IMG/VR virus record: IMGVR_UViG_3300008267_000185
Location: 1 to 33,447 of that record
Strand: one strand, 5' to 3'
DNA: 33,447 bases
Source: a virus
Shown here one piece after another: positions 1-8,690 of the stretch. The position numbers and the translations under genes are program-made. Positions within the stretch are counted from its first letter, which is position 1. Every line of letters starts with the position of its first letter. The notes beneath the pieces were generated by a model. The model did no database searches. It saw only the letters and a list, made by a program, of their open reading frames with translations, and was not told where the DNA came from.

Positions 1-67
1 GCCTTGATCGGTAGGCCAGAAAGCTGGACGCAAACACCGCGACGGTGGCGATCAGATACCAGATCAT
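1..67 (-). CDS. Small membrane protein, partial (runs off the left edge)
   Basis: The first 22 codons of a leftward gene are visible. Its ATG overlaps the TGA of the 80-aa gene upstream (ATGA), which fixes the start. The visible residues form one hydrophobic segment (WYLIATVAVFASSFLAY) followed by RSR, so this is an N-terminal membrane anchor. Its place at the distal end of the late operon, after the tail fibres, is where podoviruses often keep holin or spanin genes. A lysis role is inference from position only, because the rest of the protein is outside the window. Confidence 0.55.
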   Translation of the reverse strand, partial: MIWYLIATVAVFASSFLAYRSR

Positions 68-309
68 CACGGCTTGATCGGGCCGTCAGGGTCATCAACC
101 GGAGGCTTGTCGTTTCCTCCCGAGAAGGCCACCACGTTGCCGTCATTAGCCGTGTCAGCGATGTAAGCGGCCTCCGCAGCGCCTAAAGCGTCGTGCAGAG
201 CGCGGGTCTTTTGCAGGACAACCCGAGCGGCTTGCTTGGCTTCCTTGGCCGCGTTTTCCAACTCCGTAACGGCTTGGCCGATAGCGTCGATATGCGTCTG
301 AGCGGTCAT
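67..309 (-). CDS. Small helical protein of unknown function, distal late operon
   Basis: This is an 80-aa protein. The first ~50 residues are rich in Ala, Gln, Lys and Glu and look like a long amphipathic helix or coiled coil (IDAIGQAVTELENAAKEAK). The tail is short, acidic and Pro-rich (KPPVDDPDGPIKP). The start is ATG with GGAGA about 8 nt upstream. It follows the tail fibre gene by 39 nt and overlaps the next gene by 4 nt. I see no signal peptide or catalytic motif. It could be a virion accessory or a lysis-cassette protein; neither is supported beyond location. Confidence 0.7.
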   Translation of the reverse strand: MTAQTHIDAIGQAVTELENAAKEAKQAARVVLQKTRALHDALGAAEAAYIADTANDGNVVAFSGGNDKPPVDDPDGPIKP

Positions 310-348
310 AGGTCAGTCTCCAGTCTGGTCTGTGAGGGTATGCTGATT

Positions 349-2217
349 TTAGGCCGGAGCCAACGTCGTGACGGTGCCGGAACTGCCGCGATACTTGAGC
401 GCCCCGGCCTCGACATAGATAACGCCCCCGTTGGTCGGGTTAGTGGTCGGAGCCGTGGTTGCGTTGGCAAGGCCGATCACCACAGCGCCGGAGCCGAACT
501 GATTTGCGGTGCCAAGACCGAAGTTTCCACTCAGATCAAACGATGCCGTTGTGGTCGTTGGATTGCCGGTGCTGGTCGTGCTGCGGAGAATGTCGAGGTT
601 GCCGGTGGCCGCGTAGTTGGTAGAGATTTGCCACGTCCGGGCGTTAGCTGCGGCTCCCGATGAGCGTGCCCACAAGGTAATACCTGCGTTGTCCGCCGTG
701 CTGGCCGATTGGATACGCACCAAGCCGCTTGTGTCGTTCGGGACGCCGACGACGTTGAGGGCGGTCGTGGTGCTGGTAGTGCCAAAGCTGCCTTTGCCAA
801 AGGCGTACAGGTTGCCTGTCACGTCCACTGAGAACTGAGCAACCGTGTTCACCGCCGCTCGCAGCAGCGTAGAAGTCGCTGCCGAGGCCGTGTTGGTAAT
901 GGCAATGTTAAAGGCGCGCGGCGCACCCGTGGTGTTCCACGTCCCTGCAAGGTCTACCAGGGTTTGTGCGTTTGAGCCGGTGAGCGAATAGCCGGTAGAG
1001 GCAAAGCCTCCGGTGTTGGCAGGTACGGTTTGCGTGATCTTTCCGCCAACCGCGACCGCGCCACCAAACGACGACGGGGTAGAGCCAGCCGAATAGAAGG
1101 CGTAGTTGGTGCCGCCCGTCGTCAGGGCTTCCGCGTAGTAGGCATACTGGTTGGTGACGACAGCGCCGCTTTGCAGGTTAGGCGCAGCGACGTACGCCCC
1201 GTAACGGTTCGTCACCGTTCCCGTGTCAATCGTCGGGAGGGTAAAGTACCCGTACATATTCGTCATCGTCTGGCCAGCAGACGCGGCCTGATACGACGGA
1301 CGGTCCTGGAACCCGGCCCAATGGTCGTAGGGGTTGCCCGCCATCGTAGTGTAGGCGTCGAACGCTGCGAAGGCCGAAGCGCCGCCGCGACGGAAGTAGG
1401 TCGCCTCTACGAAACCGTGACCGCTGACGGTGCTGCCGTCGTTGAGGTCGCGAGAGATAACCACGCCCGGCTCAGTCGAGGACGCGCCGTACTGGCCGAC
1501 GATGACCTTGTTCCCGAGCTGGGAGGTCATGGTGCCCGGCGTGTAGATCAGCCAGTTGTTCGTGCCGCCCGTGAGGGCTTCCGAATAGAAGGCGTATTGA
1601 TTGGTGATAGCCCCGCCATTCGTCAGGGTCGGCGCAGCGACATAGGCCCCGAAGCGGTCAACGACGGTGCCGGTGTCAATCGAGGGCAGCGTGAAGAAGC
1701 CGTACATATCGGCCATAGTCTGCGCGCCAGAGCCTGCCTGATAGGCCGGGCGGTCTTGGAAGCCAGCCCAGTGATCGAAGCTCTCGCCTTGCATCGAAGT
1801 CCACGCATCGAACGCGGCGAACGCGAGGCTTCCCGGACGGCGGAACAAGCTTTTTTCGACGAAGCCATGACCGTTATCCACGCCCGCATCGTTCATGTTG
1901 CGGGAGATGACGATGCCGGAATCAGTCGAGGTGTCGCCCTGCGTTCCAACCCGCAGCGGAGCAAGCCCAACCGTGGAGTTGGTCGAGATAGTCAGGGCAG
2001 TTAGTCCCGTTGCGGAACCACCCGTGATGGCCACGGCGTTAGCGTCCTGATCGGCCATCGTGCCGAGGTCGAGCGCGGTTTCGACGTAGCTCGCGAGAAC
2101 CGAACCCGTGACCGTCTTAAGCGGGCCGGTAGAGCGCCACGTCGCAATCAGGTCCGTGCCGACAACATCGGCTTCGGTCGCGAGTTCAGCGTATGTCTTG
2201 CGAGGAGGCGTCGTCAT
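349..2217 (-). CDS. Tail fibre / tail spike-like protein with a 150-aa internal duplication
   Basis: This 622-aa protein is rich in Gly, Thr, Ser and Ala, as is usual for trimeric beta-structured fibres. Residues ~1-60 form a head domain with [20 protein letters not shown]. Two near-identical blocks follow at ~101-225 and ~251-376, offset by exactly 150 residues; both carry [25 protein letters not shown](F/Y)FTLP and FGAYVAAP-like strings. The C-terminal half resembles repeats of lambda-like side fibres, including [19 protein letters not shown]. The start ATG has AGGG 7 nt upstream, overlapping the stop of the preceding gene. The likely role is receptor binding at the short tail. The receptor is unknown and no glycosidase motif is recognisable. 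Confidence 0.75.
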   Translation of the reverse strand: MTTPPRKTYAELATEADVVGTDLIATWRSTGPLKTVTGSVLASYVETALDLGTMADQDANAVAITGGSATGLTALTISTNSTVGLAPLRVGTQGDTSTDSGIVISRNMNDAGVDNGHGFVEKSLFRRPGSLAFAAFDAWTSMQGESFDHWAGFQDRPAYQAGSGAQTMADMYGFFTLPSIDTGTVVDRFGAYVAAPTLTNGGAITNQYAFYSEALTGGTNNWLIYTPGTMTSQLGNKVIVGQYGASSTEPGVVISRDLNDGSTVSGHGFVEATYFRRGGASAFAAFDAYTTMAGNPYDHWAGFQDRPSYQAASAGQTMTNMYGYFTLPTIDTGTVTNRYGAYVAAPNLQSGAVVTNQYAYYAEALTTGGTNYAFYSAGSTPSSFGGAVAVGGKITQTVPANTGGFASTGYSLTGSNAQTLVDLAGTWNTTGAPRAFNIAITNTASAATSTLLRAAVNTVAQFSVDVTGNLYAFGKGSFGTTSTTTALNVVGVPNDTSGLVRIQSASTADNAGITLWARSSGAAANARTWQISTNYAATGNLDILRSTTSTGNPTTTTASFDLSGNFGLGTANQFGSGAVVIGLANATTAPTTNPTNGGVIYVEAGALKYRGSSGTVTTLAPA

Positions 2218-2225
2218 TTCGTGCC

Positions 2226-3380
2226 CTAGAACTTGATGATGAACAGCAGCGCGATGTTGCGCGGACGGGTTTCGGTGCCACCAGTCGAGGCAGTGTCATA
2301 AGCCGTGATCGACTCGCCAGCCGTGTTGCCAGTCGTGGTCAGGCCCTGCGACGTGTCATTGGTAGAAGCGGGAGGCGTGACCGAGTGGACGTGCGCCTCG
2401 AACTCATCCGCCTGCGCCGAACCGAACACCCGCCCAGAATCAACGCCGCGTCCGTTATCCCAGCCGCGCGGAAACTCAGCGCGCATTTGTGGAAGATTGA
2501 ATGTCGTGGACCCGTCGCCAGTGCCGAACGTCGTCCCGATAGCCGTGAACAGGTCAGCATACGTCGTGCGAGACACTGCCGCGCCGCTACACTCCAAATA
2601 CCCTGCGGGGGCTGTGTTTGCCCCATGCATGATTATGCCGCCGACAGGAACCGCCGCAGCCCATGTTCCCGCCGCGCTAAGGAACTTCGCCGCAGCCGTA
2701 TCGCCAGCAGCCGGAGCGGGTACCAGGCCCTTCGTTCCGCCCGATCCGCTATCCCCCACCACCGCGTTAAGGATGGTCGTGGCCTGCGTAGCCGTCAGGT
2801 CTTCAGGAACACCCGTCCCAGCCGTGACCCGACCCTTGATCGTCAGCGTAGCCATGTTGGCCAGCTTGGCGTTGGCAAAGGACGCATCGGGAACCGTGAC
2901 GGTATCCGTGAACGTCGCGGGGTCATTGAAGGTCGCAGGGCTGGCAAACGTGCTGGTAGCCGTCACCGTCAGCGTATCGCCCGCAGCATCGCCCAGCGAC
3001 GTGTTGCCCGTGACAGTCAGACCGGTCAGCGTCTGAGTGCCGACAATCGACAGGCCCGATGCGTTCCACGTCGCCGCAACCACCCCGCCACCAACCAGAG
3101 CGCCGGTGTTTGCCGAGGGGAAGTAGATGCCGGTATCCGTGTCACCGATCACGCCAAATGACGGCGTACCGAGCGAGCCGCCGCTAACCCGCACCCCTTG
3201 GGCAAACGGGATTGCAAGCGTCGTGGTCGTCTGGCCATCCGATGCAATGGACTGCGTGATAGCCGTCGAAAGGTCCGACAGCAGCGCGTTCCAGTCGTCA
3301 GACAGGATGGTTTGACCCGGAATAGCGGGGTTCCAAGTGCTTGCCGGTGCAGAATATGAACCGCTGCCATTTCTCGACAT
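2226..3380 (-). CDS. Tail collar-domain fibre protein
   Basis: This 384-aa protein has an N-terminal region with [19 protein letters not shown] and a long Thr/Gly/Ala repeat-like shaft ([14 protein letters not shown]). From about residue 253 it has a classic phage Tail Collar domain: [23 protein letters not shown], then [32 protein letters not shown], a His-containing EFEAHVHS and the terminal signature [15 protein letters not shown]. This family forms short tail fibres or collar proteins at the distal tail. Its start codon abuts the stop of the 791-aa gene with no gap. It is confidently a fibre by domain; its exact position in the virion is inferred. Confidence 0.85.
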   Translation of the reverse strand: MSRNGSGSYSAPASTWNPAIPGQTILSDDWNALLSDLSTAITQSIASDGQTTTTLAIPFAQGVRVSGGSLGTPSFGVIGDTDTGIYFPSANTGALVGGGVVAATWNASGLSIVGTQTLTGLTVTGNTSLGDAAGDTLTVTATSTFASPATFNDPATFTDTVTVPDASFANAKLANMATLTIKGRVTAGTGVPEDLTATQATTILNAVVGDSGSGGTKGLVPAPAAGDTAAAKFLSAAGTWAAAVPVGGIIMHGANTAPAGYLECSGAAVSRTTYADLFTAIGTTFGTGDGSTTFNLPQMRAEFPRGWDNGRGVDSGRVFGSAQADEFEAHVHSVTPPASTNDTSQGLTTTGNTAGESITAYDTASTGGTETRPRNIALLFIIKF

Positions 3381-5756
3381 TTAGTCTTCCTGTCCTGCAC
3401 TAAGGGTGACGCCCGCACGGATGCGGTTAGCGCCACGCGGGCGATTGATTGCGCGGGTCAGCCGGGCGCTAAACTCGTCGGAGTTGGCCATGAGAAGGTC
3501 CGCAAGCGTTTCGGCGTTGCGACGGGCAATCATGTCATCGAAGCCCTTGGCGAGTTGGCCGGGTATGCCGGGAATGTTCATCCCGCCGCGCACGACATTG
3601 CTTCCGACGTTGCCGCCACGAAGCTGCTGCTGAAACTCCTGATTAAACGCCGTCTCCGACCCAGCCCGCGCCCGTTGTCCCGTCGCTTGCAAAACCTCAA
3701 CCAGGTTGGCCATTGGGTCCGAACCGCGAGCGCCCGGCGCGTTGGCATTAAGCGGAGGGAACGCCATGTTAGGGTCAGGACGATTCACAACGTCCAGCGC
3801 GCCCATGACGGTACGGCGCTGTTCTGGATTGCCAAAAGCGCGGGCGGCAAAGTTAGCGCCGCCGAACTGGTTATCGCCCGTCGCAAGCTGCTGTTGTGCT
3901 TCCATCGCTTGGCGCGCCAGATGCTGACGAACAAGCGGACCACCGACGCTAGGGTCAATCTCGCCCATCAACTCAAGAGCGCGGGCGGTTTCCGCCGCTT
4001 GGCCTTCGAAGGGCTGTGCGGGGAACAAGCGCGCGTCCGTTGCAACCAGATCGGGGCTTAGTTCCGGCTGCGACGCGATAGACCCAATAGGCCCGCGCTG
4101 GATTGGCGCTAGCTCGTTCTGGCGTCCAGCCGCTCCGATAGCCCTCGCTTGCGCGTAATCTGGCGAGGCCATATCAACGAGGCCTTTGGCCAGACCAGTG
4201 GCCTGCTCACGCGTTGATGCAAGCGTCCGGTTGCCCGCCGCGTTCATTTGACCGGGGTCGGCTTGCCGCGCCAACTCATCCATTTGCTGGATGATGCGGT
4301 TTATGGCTTCGATGGACTGCGGCCCACCCGCTCCTGCCGACAACTCGGGACTGCTGTAGAAAAGTTCTTCCGCCGCGCGATACGTCGGCAACTCTTGAAG
4401 CGCCGCATATTCCTCTGCGGACACCACTTGTTGGTCCGCAGCGCCGTAAAACGGACGGGCTTCGGCGTTGATGCGAGCGCGGGTCCGCTCCAATACGCTA
4501 TTGGCCGTCGTGCGCGCTTGTGACGCTAGCTGGCTAGGCTCTACGCTAGGCCCGATACGGTCCAACTCGCCACCGATAGCCCGCTCAACCTGTCCGGGGC
4601 GTTGCGCGAAGAACGGGGCCATGCGGTTTGTCTGCCCTTCCACGACACGCTGCAAACGGCCAAGGCCGGTGCCGCCGCGCGTGGCCTGTTGCAAAGCTTC
4701 CGCGTTCGTCAGGTCAACGCCAAGCAATCCGCCCCGCTGGCGAAGGGCTGCAGCCATCTGCAACTGCTGAGGCGTGACACCCTCTGCCGCGCTGCGAAGC
4801 GCAACGTCTCCACCGCCACGCAAGGCGCTCGCGCCTCCGACGCCAAGCCCCGCAAGAAGCCCCGTTCCCATACGAGCGTAGTTTTCCGCGTCCGTTCCGC
4901 GTTGACCTCGGTTCATACCCCGCGCGATCTGGCCTGCCGTTTCACTCGCAAATGCCGGGACGACAACAGACGCGCCGCGCGTCAACGCAGAACCCGGAGC
5001 AAGCGCGCCGGGCAGAAACTCCCCTAATGTGCGCGAGTACTCACCCGCCACCGTCTGAGGCTGATAGTAGTCGTATCCGATCTGGTCGCGGATGCCCTCG
5101 TTAATCTGCGCGCCGGTAGGCAGCGCGTTCAAAAAGCCAAGCGGCCCGATATTGCCTTCCGGCGCAATAACGTCGCGCGCGCCTTCCGGGAGCATATTGT
5201 AAAGCGAGCCGGGCGCGCCATAGAGGCCAGTAAGCCCCTCAACCACGCCGGTCGGAAGCGACTTGGCTATATCGGTGCCAAGGTCCGCGTTTTCCTCAAT
5301 GAACAGGCCGGGGCGGACTTCCTGCGTGCCAGGTCCGCCCGCACCGGGACGAGCGTCAGCCATCATGCGCCGCACTTCGCCGTTGCCCAAACGGACGTAC
5401 ATTCCCGCGTTAAGGTAAGCGCGGTCCTCGACAGGAAGTGTGCCAAGGTCGATAGGGTCGAGCTGCGTTCCCTGAGCGCCAAATGCCGCCGCGTTAGCCG
5501 TAGCCTTAGCCGGGTCGATTTCGTGCTGCGGCGTTCCTACCGGAGCCTGATTAGGACGCATGGTCGGATAGATGCCGTTATCGCCCGGCAACCGCTCAGG
5601 CTGAAACGCTCCAACATTGTTTTGTTCCGCAAGCGCCATAAGCGCCTCATCGGAAAGCCCTTCTAAGCCTTCAGGCGGCGCGGTGCGAACCGGCGTCTGC
5701 CGAGCGTAAAGCGCCCGCAGTTCGTCGTCCGTAAGGCGCGTAACATCTTGCGGCAT
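3381..5756 (-). CDS. Large internal virion (DNA ejection) protein, putative
   Basis: This 791-aa protein begins with two copies of a short motif, LTDDELRALYA and LSDEALMALAE, of a kind I associate with podovirus internal proteins. A segment at ~225-300 (YDYYQPQTVAGEYSRTLGEF, LAPGSALTRG, FASETAGQIARG) matches my recollection of injection proteins in alphaproteobacterial phages and prophages. The rest is Gln/Ala/Arg-rich and helical, with Gly-Ala stretches (GLLAGLGVGGASALRGG) that could cross membranes during ejection. No lysozyme or transglycosylase motif is evident. It is the third of three consecutive putative ejection genes, which recalls the T7 gp14-16 or P22 gp7/16/20 order. Function is inferred from context and composition. 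Confidence 0.65.
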   Translation of the reverse strand: MPQDVTRLTDDELRALYARQTPVRTAPPEGLEGLSDEALMALAEQNNVGAFQPERLPGDNGIYPTMRPNQAPVGTPQHEIDPAKATANAAAFGAQGTQLDPIDLGTLPVEDRAYLNAGMYVRLGNGEVRRMMADARPGAGGPGTQEVRPGLFIEENADLGTDIAKSLPTGVVEGLTGLYGAPGSLYNMLPEGARDVIAPEGNIGPLGFLNALPTGAQINEGIRDQIGYDYYQPQTVAGEYSRTLGEFLPGALAPGSALTRGASVVVPAFASETAGQIARGMNRGQRGTDAENYARMGTGLLAGLGVGGASALRGGGDVALRSAAEGVTPQQLQMAAALRQRGGLLGVDLTNAEALQQATRGGTGLGRLQRVVEGQTNRMAPFFAQRPGQVERAIGGELDRIGPSVEPSQLASQARTTANSVLERTRARINAEARPFYGAADQQVVSAEEYAALQELPTYRAAEELFYSSPELSAGAGGPQSIEAINRIIQQMDELARQADPGQMNAAGNRTLASTREQATGLAKGLVDMASPDYAQARAIGAAGRQNELAPIQRGPIGSIASQPELSPDLVATDARLFPAQPFEGQAAETARALELMGEIDPSVGGPLVRQHLARQAMEAQQQLATGDNQFGGANFAARAFGNPEQRRTVMGALDVVNRPDPNMAFPPLNANAPGARGSDPMANLVEVLQATGQRARAGSETAFNQEFQQQLRGGNVGSNVVRGGMNIPGIPGQLAKGFDDMIARRNAETLADLLMANSDEFSARLTRAINRPRGANRIRAGVTLSAGQED

Positions 5757-7174
5757 TAGAGAAGCCCTCTGCGGCGCATCTCAGCCTCAATGGCCGCTTG
5801 ATTAGGTGCCGGAGCGCGGGGCGCGGGCGCAGCCGGGCGCGGGCGGGGGCGGGGGCGCGGGCCTTCCGGAGCGGGAGACTCGTCCGTTCCCACCACATTG
5901 CGCGGGTCAATGCCGTAGTCTTCCGCCATGCGCGTGAAGTCAGTGACGCGGTTTTGATAGCCTTGTTCGTAGGTGCCGAACTGCGCCCGACCAACTGCGA
6001 TGATTTCCGCTCGCTGTTGAGGCGTCAGCCGCTCGCCAGTCACTACGCGGTTGTAAAGACCACGGATGCTTTCCGGCACACCGCCAGAGTTTTGCACCGT
6101 TGCGGCTTCACCCTCACGCACGGTCGAGCCGGGGTCAAAGACCTTCATCACGCCGAAGATGCCGCCGACGTCACCAATGCCGGTGCCTTGGGCGAGCGAC
6201 GCCTCAACCTTCTGGAAGGCCGTCCGCACGGTGCGATATTCCTGCGTTGCGTTCTGATATTCGCGGCGAAGGTCGCGCTCGTTCGTAATGCGGTTTCCGC
6301 CCGCCGCAGGGTCTTGCGGGCCTCCCCGGATTGGTTGCAGCCTTCCGCCCGCTGCCTCGAAACCTTCAGGCGGCTCGTCCAGAATGTTGAGCCTGCCGAG
6401 CGGGTCGCGTTGGCCAAGCGTTCCGGGGCGAGTGCCACGCGGATTAAACTCGTCTTGCGTCAGCGCCTCTTGCGGAATCCCGTCCGGGAACGCCTCGCGC
6501 ATATTGCCGAACTGATCGCGAAGATACGGAACGCCGTTGACAGACACGTCTTTCCATTCGGGCGGCGCGGACATCCGGCCTTCAATCTCGCCAAGGACGC
6601 CTTGCGCCCATGCGATTTGCCCAGCGTCGCCACTCGACAACGCGCGGCGCACAAGGTCAGCCTCACCCGGCGTGATGCCTAGCGCGTTGCGCGGAGCCGT
6701 TGCCGGTTGCGGAGCCGCTTGTGGTGCGGGCTGCATCGGCGGAACGTCAGCCATCGGCATAGGCGCGGCAGGAACGCCAGCCGGCGCGGCAGCAGGCATG
6801 GCCGATCCCGCCACAGGCGCTACAGGCGCAATCTGAGCCTCAACCGGCTCTTGCGTGTTGGTAATAGGCGGGGCCATCGGAGCCGCGTCGGGTGCGGGAG
6901 GCTCACCACCCAGCAGACGGGCTAGCGCCAGGTTTGCGGCTTCCGTTTGCCCTGCAAGGCGCTGCTGGCCTTCCTCTTGCGCAGCCCGCTCAGCACGGTT
7001 CGCACCCCATTGCGTGATGCCTTGGGCAAGCAAACGAGCGCCAAGCTCGCCATAGCCGCCACGAATATCGACCGGACGGCGTTGTTCCTCTAGCAGTTTG
7101 GCCAGCATTGCCGAACGGCGAACCGCAGGGCTTTCCAGCAACTGAGGGGCAGGCATGGGGGGGCGAGCGGGCAT
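5756..7174 (-). CDS. Proline-rich internal virion protein, putative ejection protein
   Basis: This is a 472-aa protein. The N-terminus is MPARPPMPAPQLLESPAVR, followed by a helical region (QGITQWGANRAERAAQEE). Residues ~90-165 form a long Pro/Ala/Met-rich linker, and the C-terminal tail is Pro-Arg repetitive (GPRPRPRPRPAAPAPRAP). A globular helical part at ~295-430 includes DPGSTVREGEAATVQNSGG and LTPQQRAEIIAVGRAQFG, resembling a domain seen in phage DNA-injection and host-like structural proteins. The stop overlaps the next start by 1 nt (TAATG). Role by position: internal core or ejection protein. No enzymatic motif is seen. Confidence 0.65.
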   Translation of the reverse strand: MPARPPMPAPQLLESPAVRRSAMLAKLLEEQRRPVDIRGGYGELGARLLAQGITQWGANRAERAAQEEGQQRLAGQTEAANLALARLLGGEPPAPDAAPMAPPITNTQEPVEAQIAPVAPVAGSAMPAAAPAGVPAAPMPMADVPPMQPAPQAAPQPATAPRNALGITPGEADLVRRALSSGDAGQIAWAQGVLGEIEGRMSAPPEWKDVSVNGVPYLRDQFGNMREAFPDGIPQEALTQDEFNPRGTRPGTLGQRDPLGRLNILDEPPEGFEAAGGRLQPIRGGPQDPAAGGNRITNERDLRREYQNATQEYRTVRTAFQKVEASLAQGTGIGDVGGIFGVMKVFDPGSTVREGEAATVQNSGGVPESIRGLYNRVVTGERLTPQQRAEIIAVGRAQFGTYEQGYQNRVTDFTRMAEDYGIDPRNVVGTDESPAPEGPRPRPRPRPAAPAPRAPAPNQAAIEAEMRRRGLL

Positions 7175-7176
7175 TC

Positions 7177-8145
7177 CTAAAGCTTCCCGTAATCGACCAT
7201 GAGGAAGCCCGTCCAGTGACGGACAACCGCGTCAATCCCAGCCTTCAGCACGTCTTGAGCCATCACCCCAACACGGCGCTTGCGGCCCCAAACGTAGCGA
7301 TACTCATAGACCGGCAGGCCGTTAGCCATTGTGCCAACGCGCTTAATGTCGCGCTTCAGCCGCCGATCAGAGGCACCAATCGCGGCGCCGCCAAGTTGGA
7401 ACAGGCCGCTCATCAAGGCTTGCTGTTGCGCCGCGCGCTGCTGATAGTTCTGGTTCTGCTGATTGAGACTCATCTGGTTAGCCCCCAGCACGTCCGTCTG
7501 GCCTACGCTGGAGGGCGTGTATTGGATGCCTTGAGGCATTCCGACCGTGCCGGTTCCCAACAAAGCTTGAAGCTGCTGAAGCGGCTGATTCTGGACGTAA
7601 GCCCGCTCTTGCAGGCCCTGCGTCCGCGCCTGATTACCGAATGTCCCGCCCGCAATGGCTTGCTGAATCGCGCGAGATTGCTCATCACCACCGGCCTGAA
7701 TGGCACGGTTAGCGGCTTCTCCGTAAGCGTCGGTTCGATCTCTTGCAAAATCCTGACGAAGATTACGCGTAGCCTCGCTGTTTGCGCCCAAACCCTGAGC
7801 GGCAAGGCGCGCATCCTGACTGCGCTCCATCCGGTCAAACTGCGGGTCAAGGCGACGTGTTTGGCTCGCATAAACCGAATCCTCAAACCGTTGGCGGTCA
7901 AAGTTAGGCGCGTCGAAACCCTGCAGCTCCGGCAGGCCTTCGGTGTTCAGCGGGCGGCCAAGTGCATCGTTCACGCGGCCAATCTGCTGGCCAGCCGTAT
8001 CTAGCGCACCGCCATAGACCGACGTGGAGCGGTCGTAGTTCTGCTGCTCACCGGGCGAGAGCGTCGTTTCTTGACGGTAGCCACCAGGTTGAGTGGGGTC
8101 GGCAACATATCGCGTCGTGCCTTGCGGGCCAGACGTTCCGATCAT
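7177..8145 (-). CDS. Internal virion protein with a short S74/chaperone-like C-terminus
   Basis: From the internal ATG this gives 322 aa: a Gln/Arg/Ala-rich helical body (residues ~45-255), then a compact C-terminus starting SDRRLKRDIKRVG, with YEYRYVWG and VGVMAQDVL and ending FLMVDYGKL. That pattern is the conserved core of the intramolecular-chaperone/peptidase S74 domain, but only ~65 aa long here against the usual 100 or more. The same reading frame stays open for 34 more codons upstream and encodes what looks like the family's normal N-terminus, so the true protein is probably ~356 aa (see the 8146-8247 entry). It lies 2 nt before the 472-aa gene. Ejection function is inferred from its neighbours. 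Confidence 0.7.
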   Translation of the reverse strand: MIGTSGPQGTTRYVADPTQPGGYRQETTLSPGEQQNYDRSTSVYGGALDTAGQQIGRVNDALGRPLNTEGLPELQGFDAPNFDRQRFEDSVYASQTRRLDPQFDRMERSQDARLAAQGLGANSEATRNLRQDFARDRTDAYGEAANRAIQAGGDEQSRAIQQAIAGGTFGNQARTQGLQERAYVQNQPLQQLQALLGTGTVGMPQGIQYTPSSVGQTDVLGANQMSLNQQNQNYQQRAAQQQALMSGLFQLGGAAIGASDRRLKRDIKRVGTMANGLPVYEYRYVWGRKRRVGVMAQDVLKAGIDAVVRHWTGFLMVDYGKL

Positions 8146-8247
8146 GTTTAGCCGCTGTTGCTCACGCGCCGTCGCGGTATTAGCCGCGCCTTGAGCGTTG
8201 GCTAGCTGGACGGGATCGGGTGCTGCGGGGGGACGGGGCTTAGAGAT
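8146..8247 (-). other. In-frame N-terminal extension of the internal protein, without ATG/GTG/TTG
   Basis: Upstream of the ATG at 8145 the frame remains open to a TAG near 8274. The 34 codons from 8247 encode SKPRPPAAPDPVQLANAQGA followed by NTATAREQQRLN. This is the Pro-rich opening plus 'NAQGAAN' helix that I recall at the N-terminus of related phage proteins. No ATG, GTG or TTG occurs in this frame. The codon where Met would be expected is ATC (8247-8245), and GGGAG lies 8 nt before it. Initiation on ATC, a -1 frameshift from the overlapping GNAT frame at a C-run near 8230, or a sequence change at the start codon are all possible. Confidence 0.5.
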
Positions 8248-8690
8248 GGGGAACGCTCCCGAGACACGTTGAATCTATGTTGCGACCACTCAGAGGCCAG
8301 CAAACCGGATATGATTGCGTCGTCATCACCATAACCGAGCCTTACAGTCCCTTCGTGCTTAAAGCCGAACTTCTGTAGGAACTGGCGAGCGCGACGATTC
8401 CGCTTGGGCGTGGCGCTGGTGATCCGGGCGCACTTCAACTGATTGAAGGCGTACCCCATGATGCCCGTAACGAGCTTAGGCGTCAACCAGTTGGCCCGCG
8501 TGGCAGCAAAACTGACCTCAATGTTTCGGTATTGCGGTTGATATTGATTGAACACGACACCGCCGATGAGATTATCGTGCTTATCGACAACCCCAATGGC
8601 CTCGCATGGCCCCCAGTCCAGTCCATGCCCAATCTGGTCCGCTACCCATTGAGCGACGAGAGGGGAGAACGGGCCGGAGACTAGCCTCAA
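8202..8690 (-). CDS. GNAT-fold N-acetyltransferase-like protein
   Basis: This 162-aa protein has GNAT features: an N-terminal strand-helix, the strand GVVDKHDNLIGGVVFNQY, a beta-4/alpha-3 region with NWLTPKLVTGIMGYAFNQL, and a final TPKRNRRARQFLQKFGFKHEG that matches the acetyl-CoA-binding C-terminal part (N..A..FL.K.GF..EG). The start is TTG in a TTGA overlap with the preceding gene. Single GNAT genes are often found among podovirus structural genes; the substrate is unknown (a virion protein or a host target). Its 3' end overlaps the extended N-terminus of the internal protein in another frame. Confidence 0.8.
   Translation of the reverse strand: MRLVSGPFSPLVAQWVADQIGHGLDWGPCEAIGVVDKHDNLIGGVVFNQYQPQYRNIEVSFAATRANWLTPKLVTGIMGYAFNQLKCARITSATPKRNRRARQFLQKFGFKHEGTVRLGYGDDDAIISGLLASEWSQHRFNVSRERSPSLSPVPPQHPIPSS

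Noticed and set aside
5822-5865. Repeated GC-rich units (GCGGGCGGGGGCG-like) as a CRISPR or origin repeat
   Set aside because: They encode the Pro-Arg repeat of the 472-aa protein and have no spacer structure.
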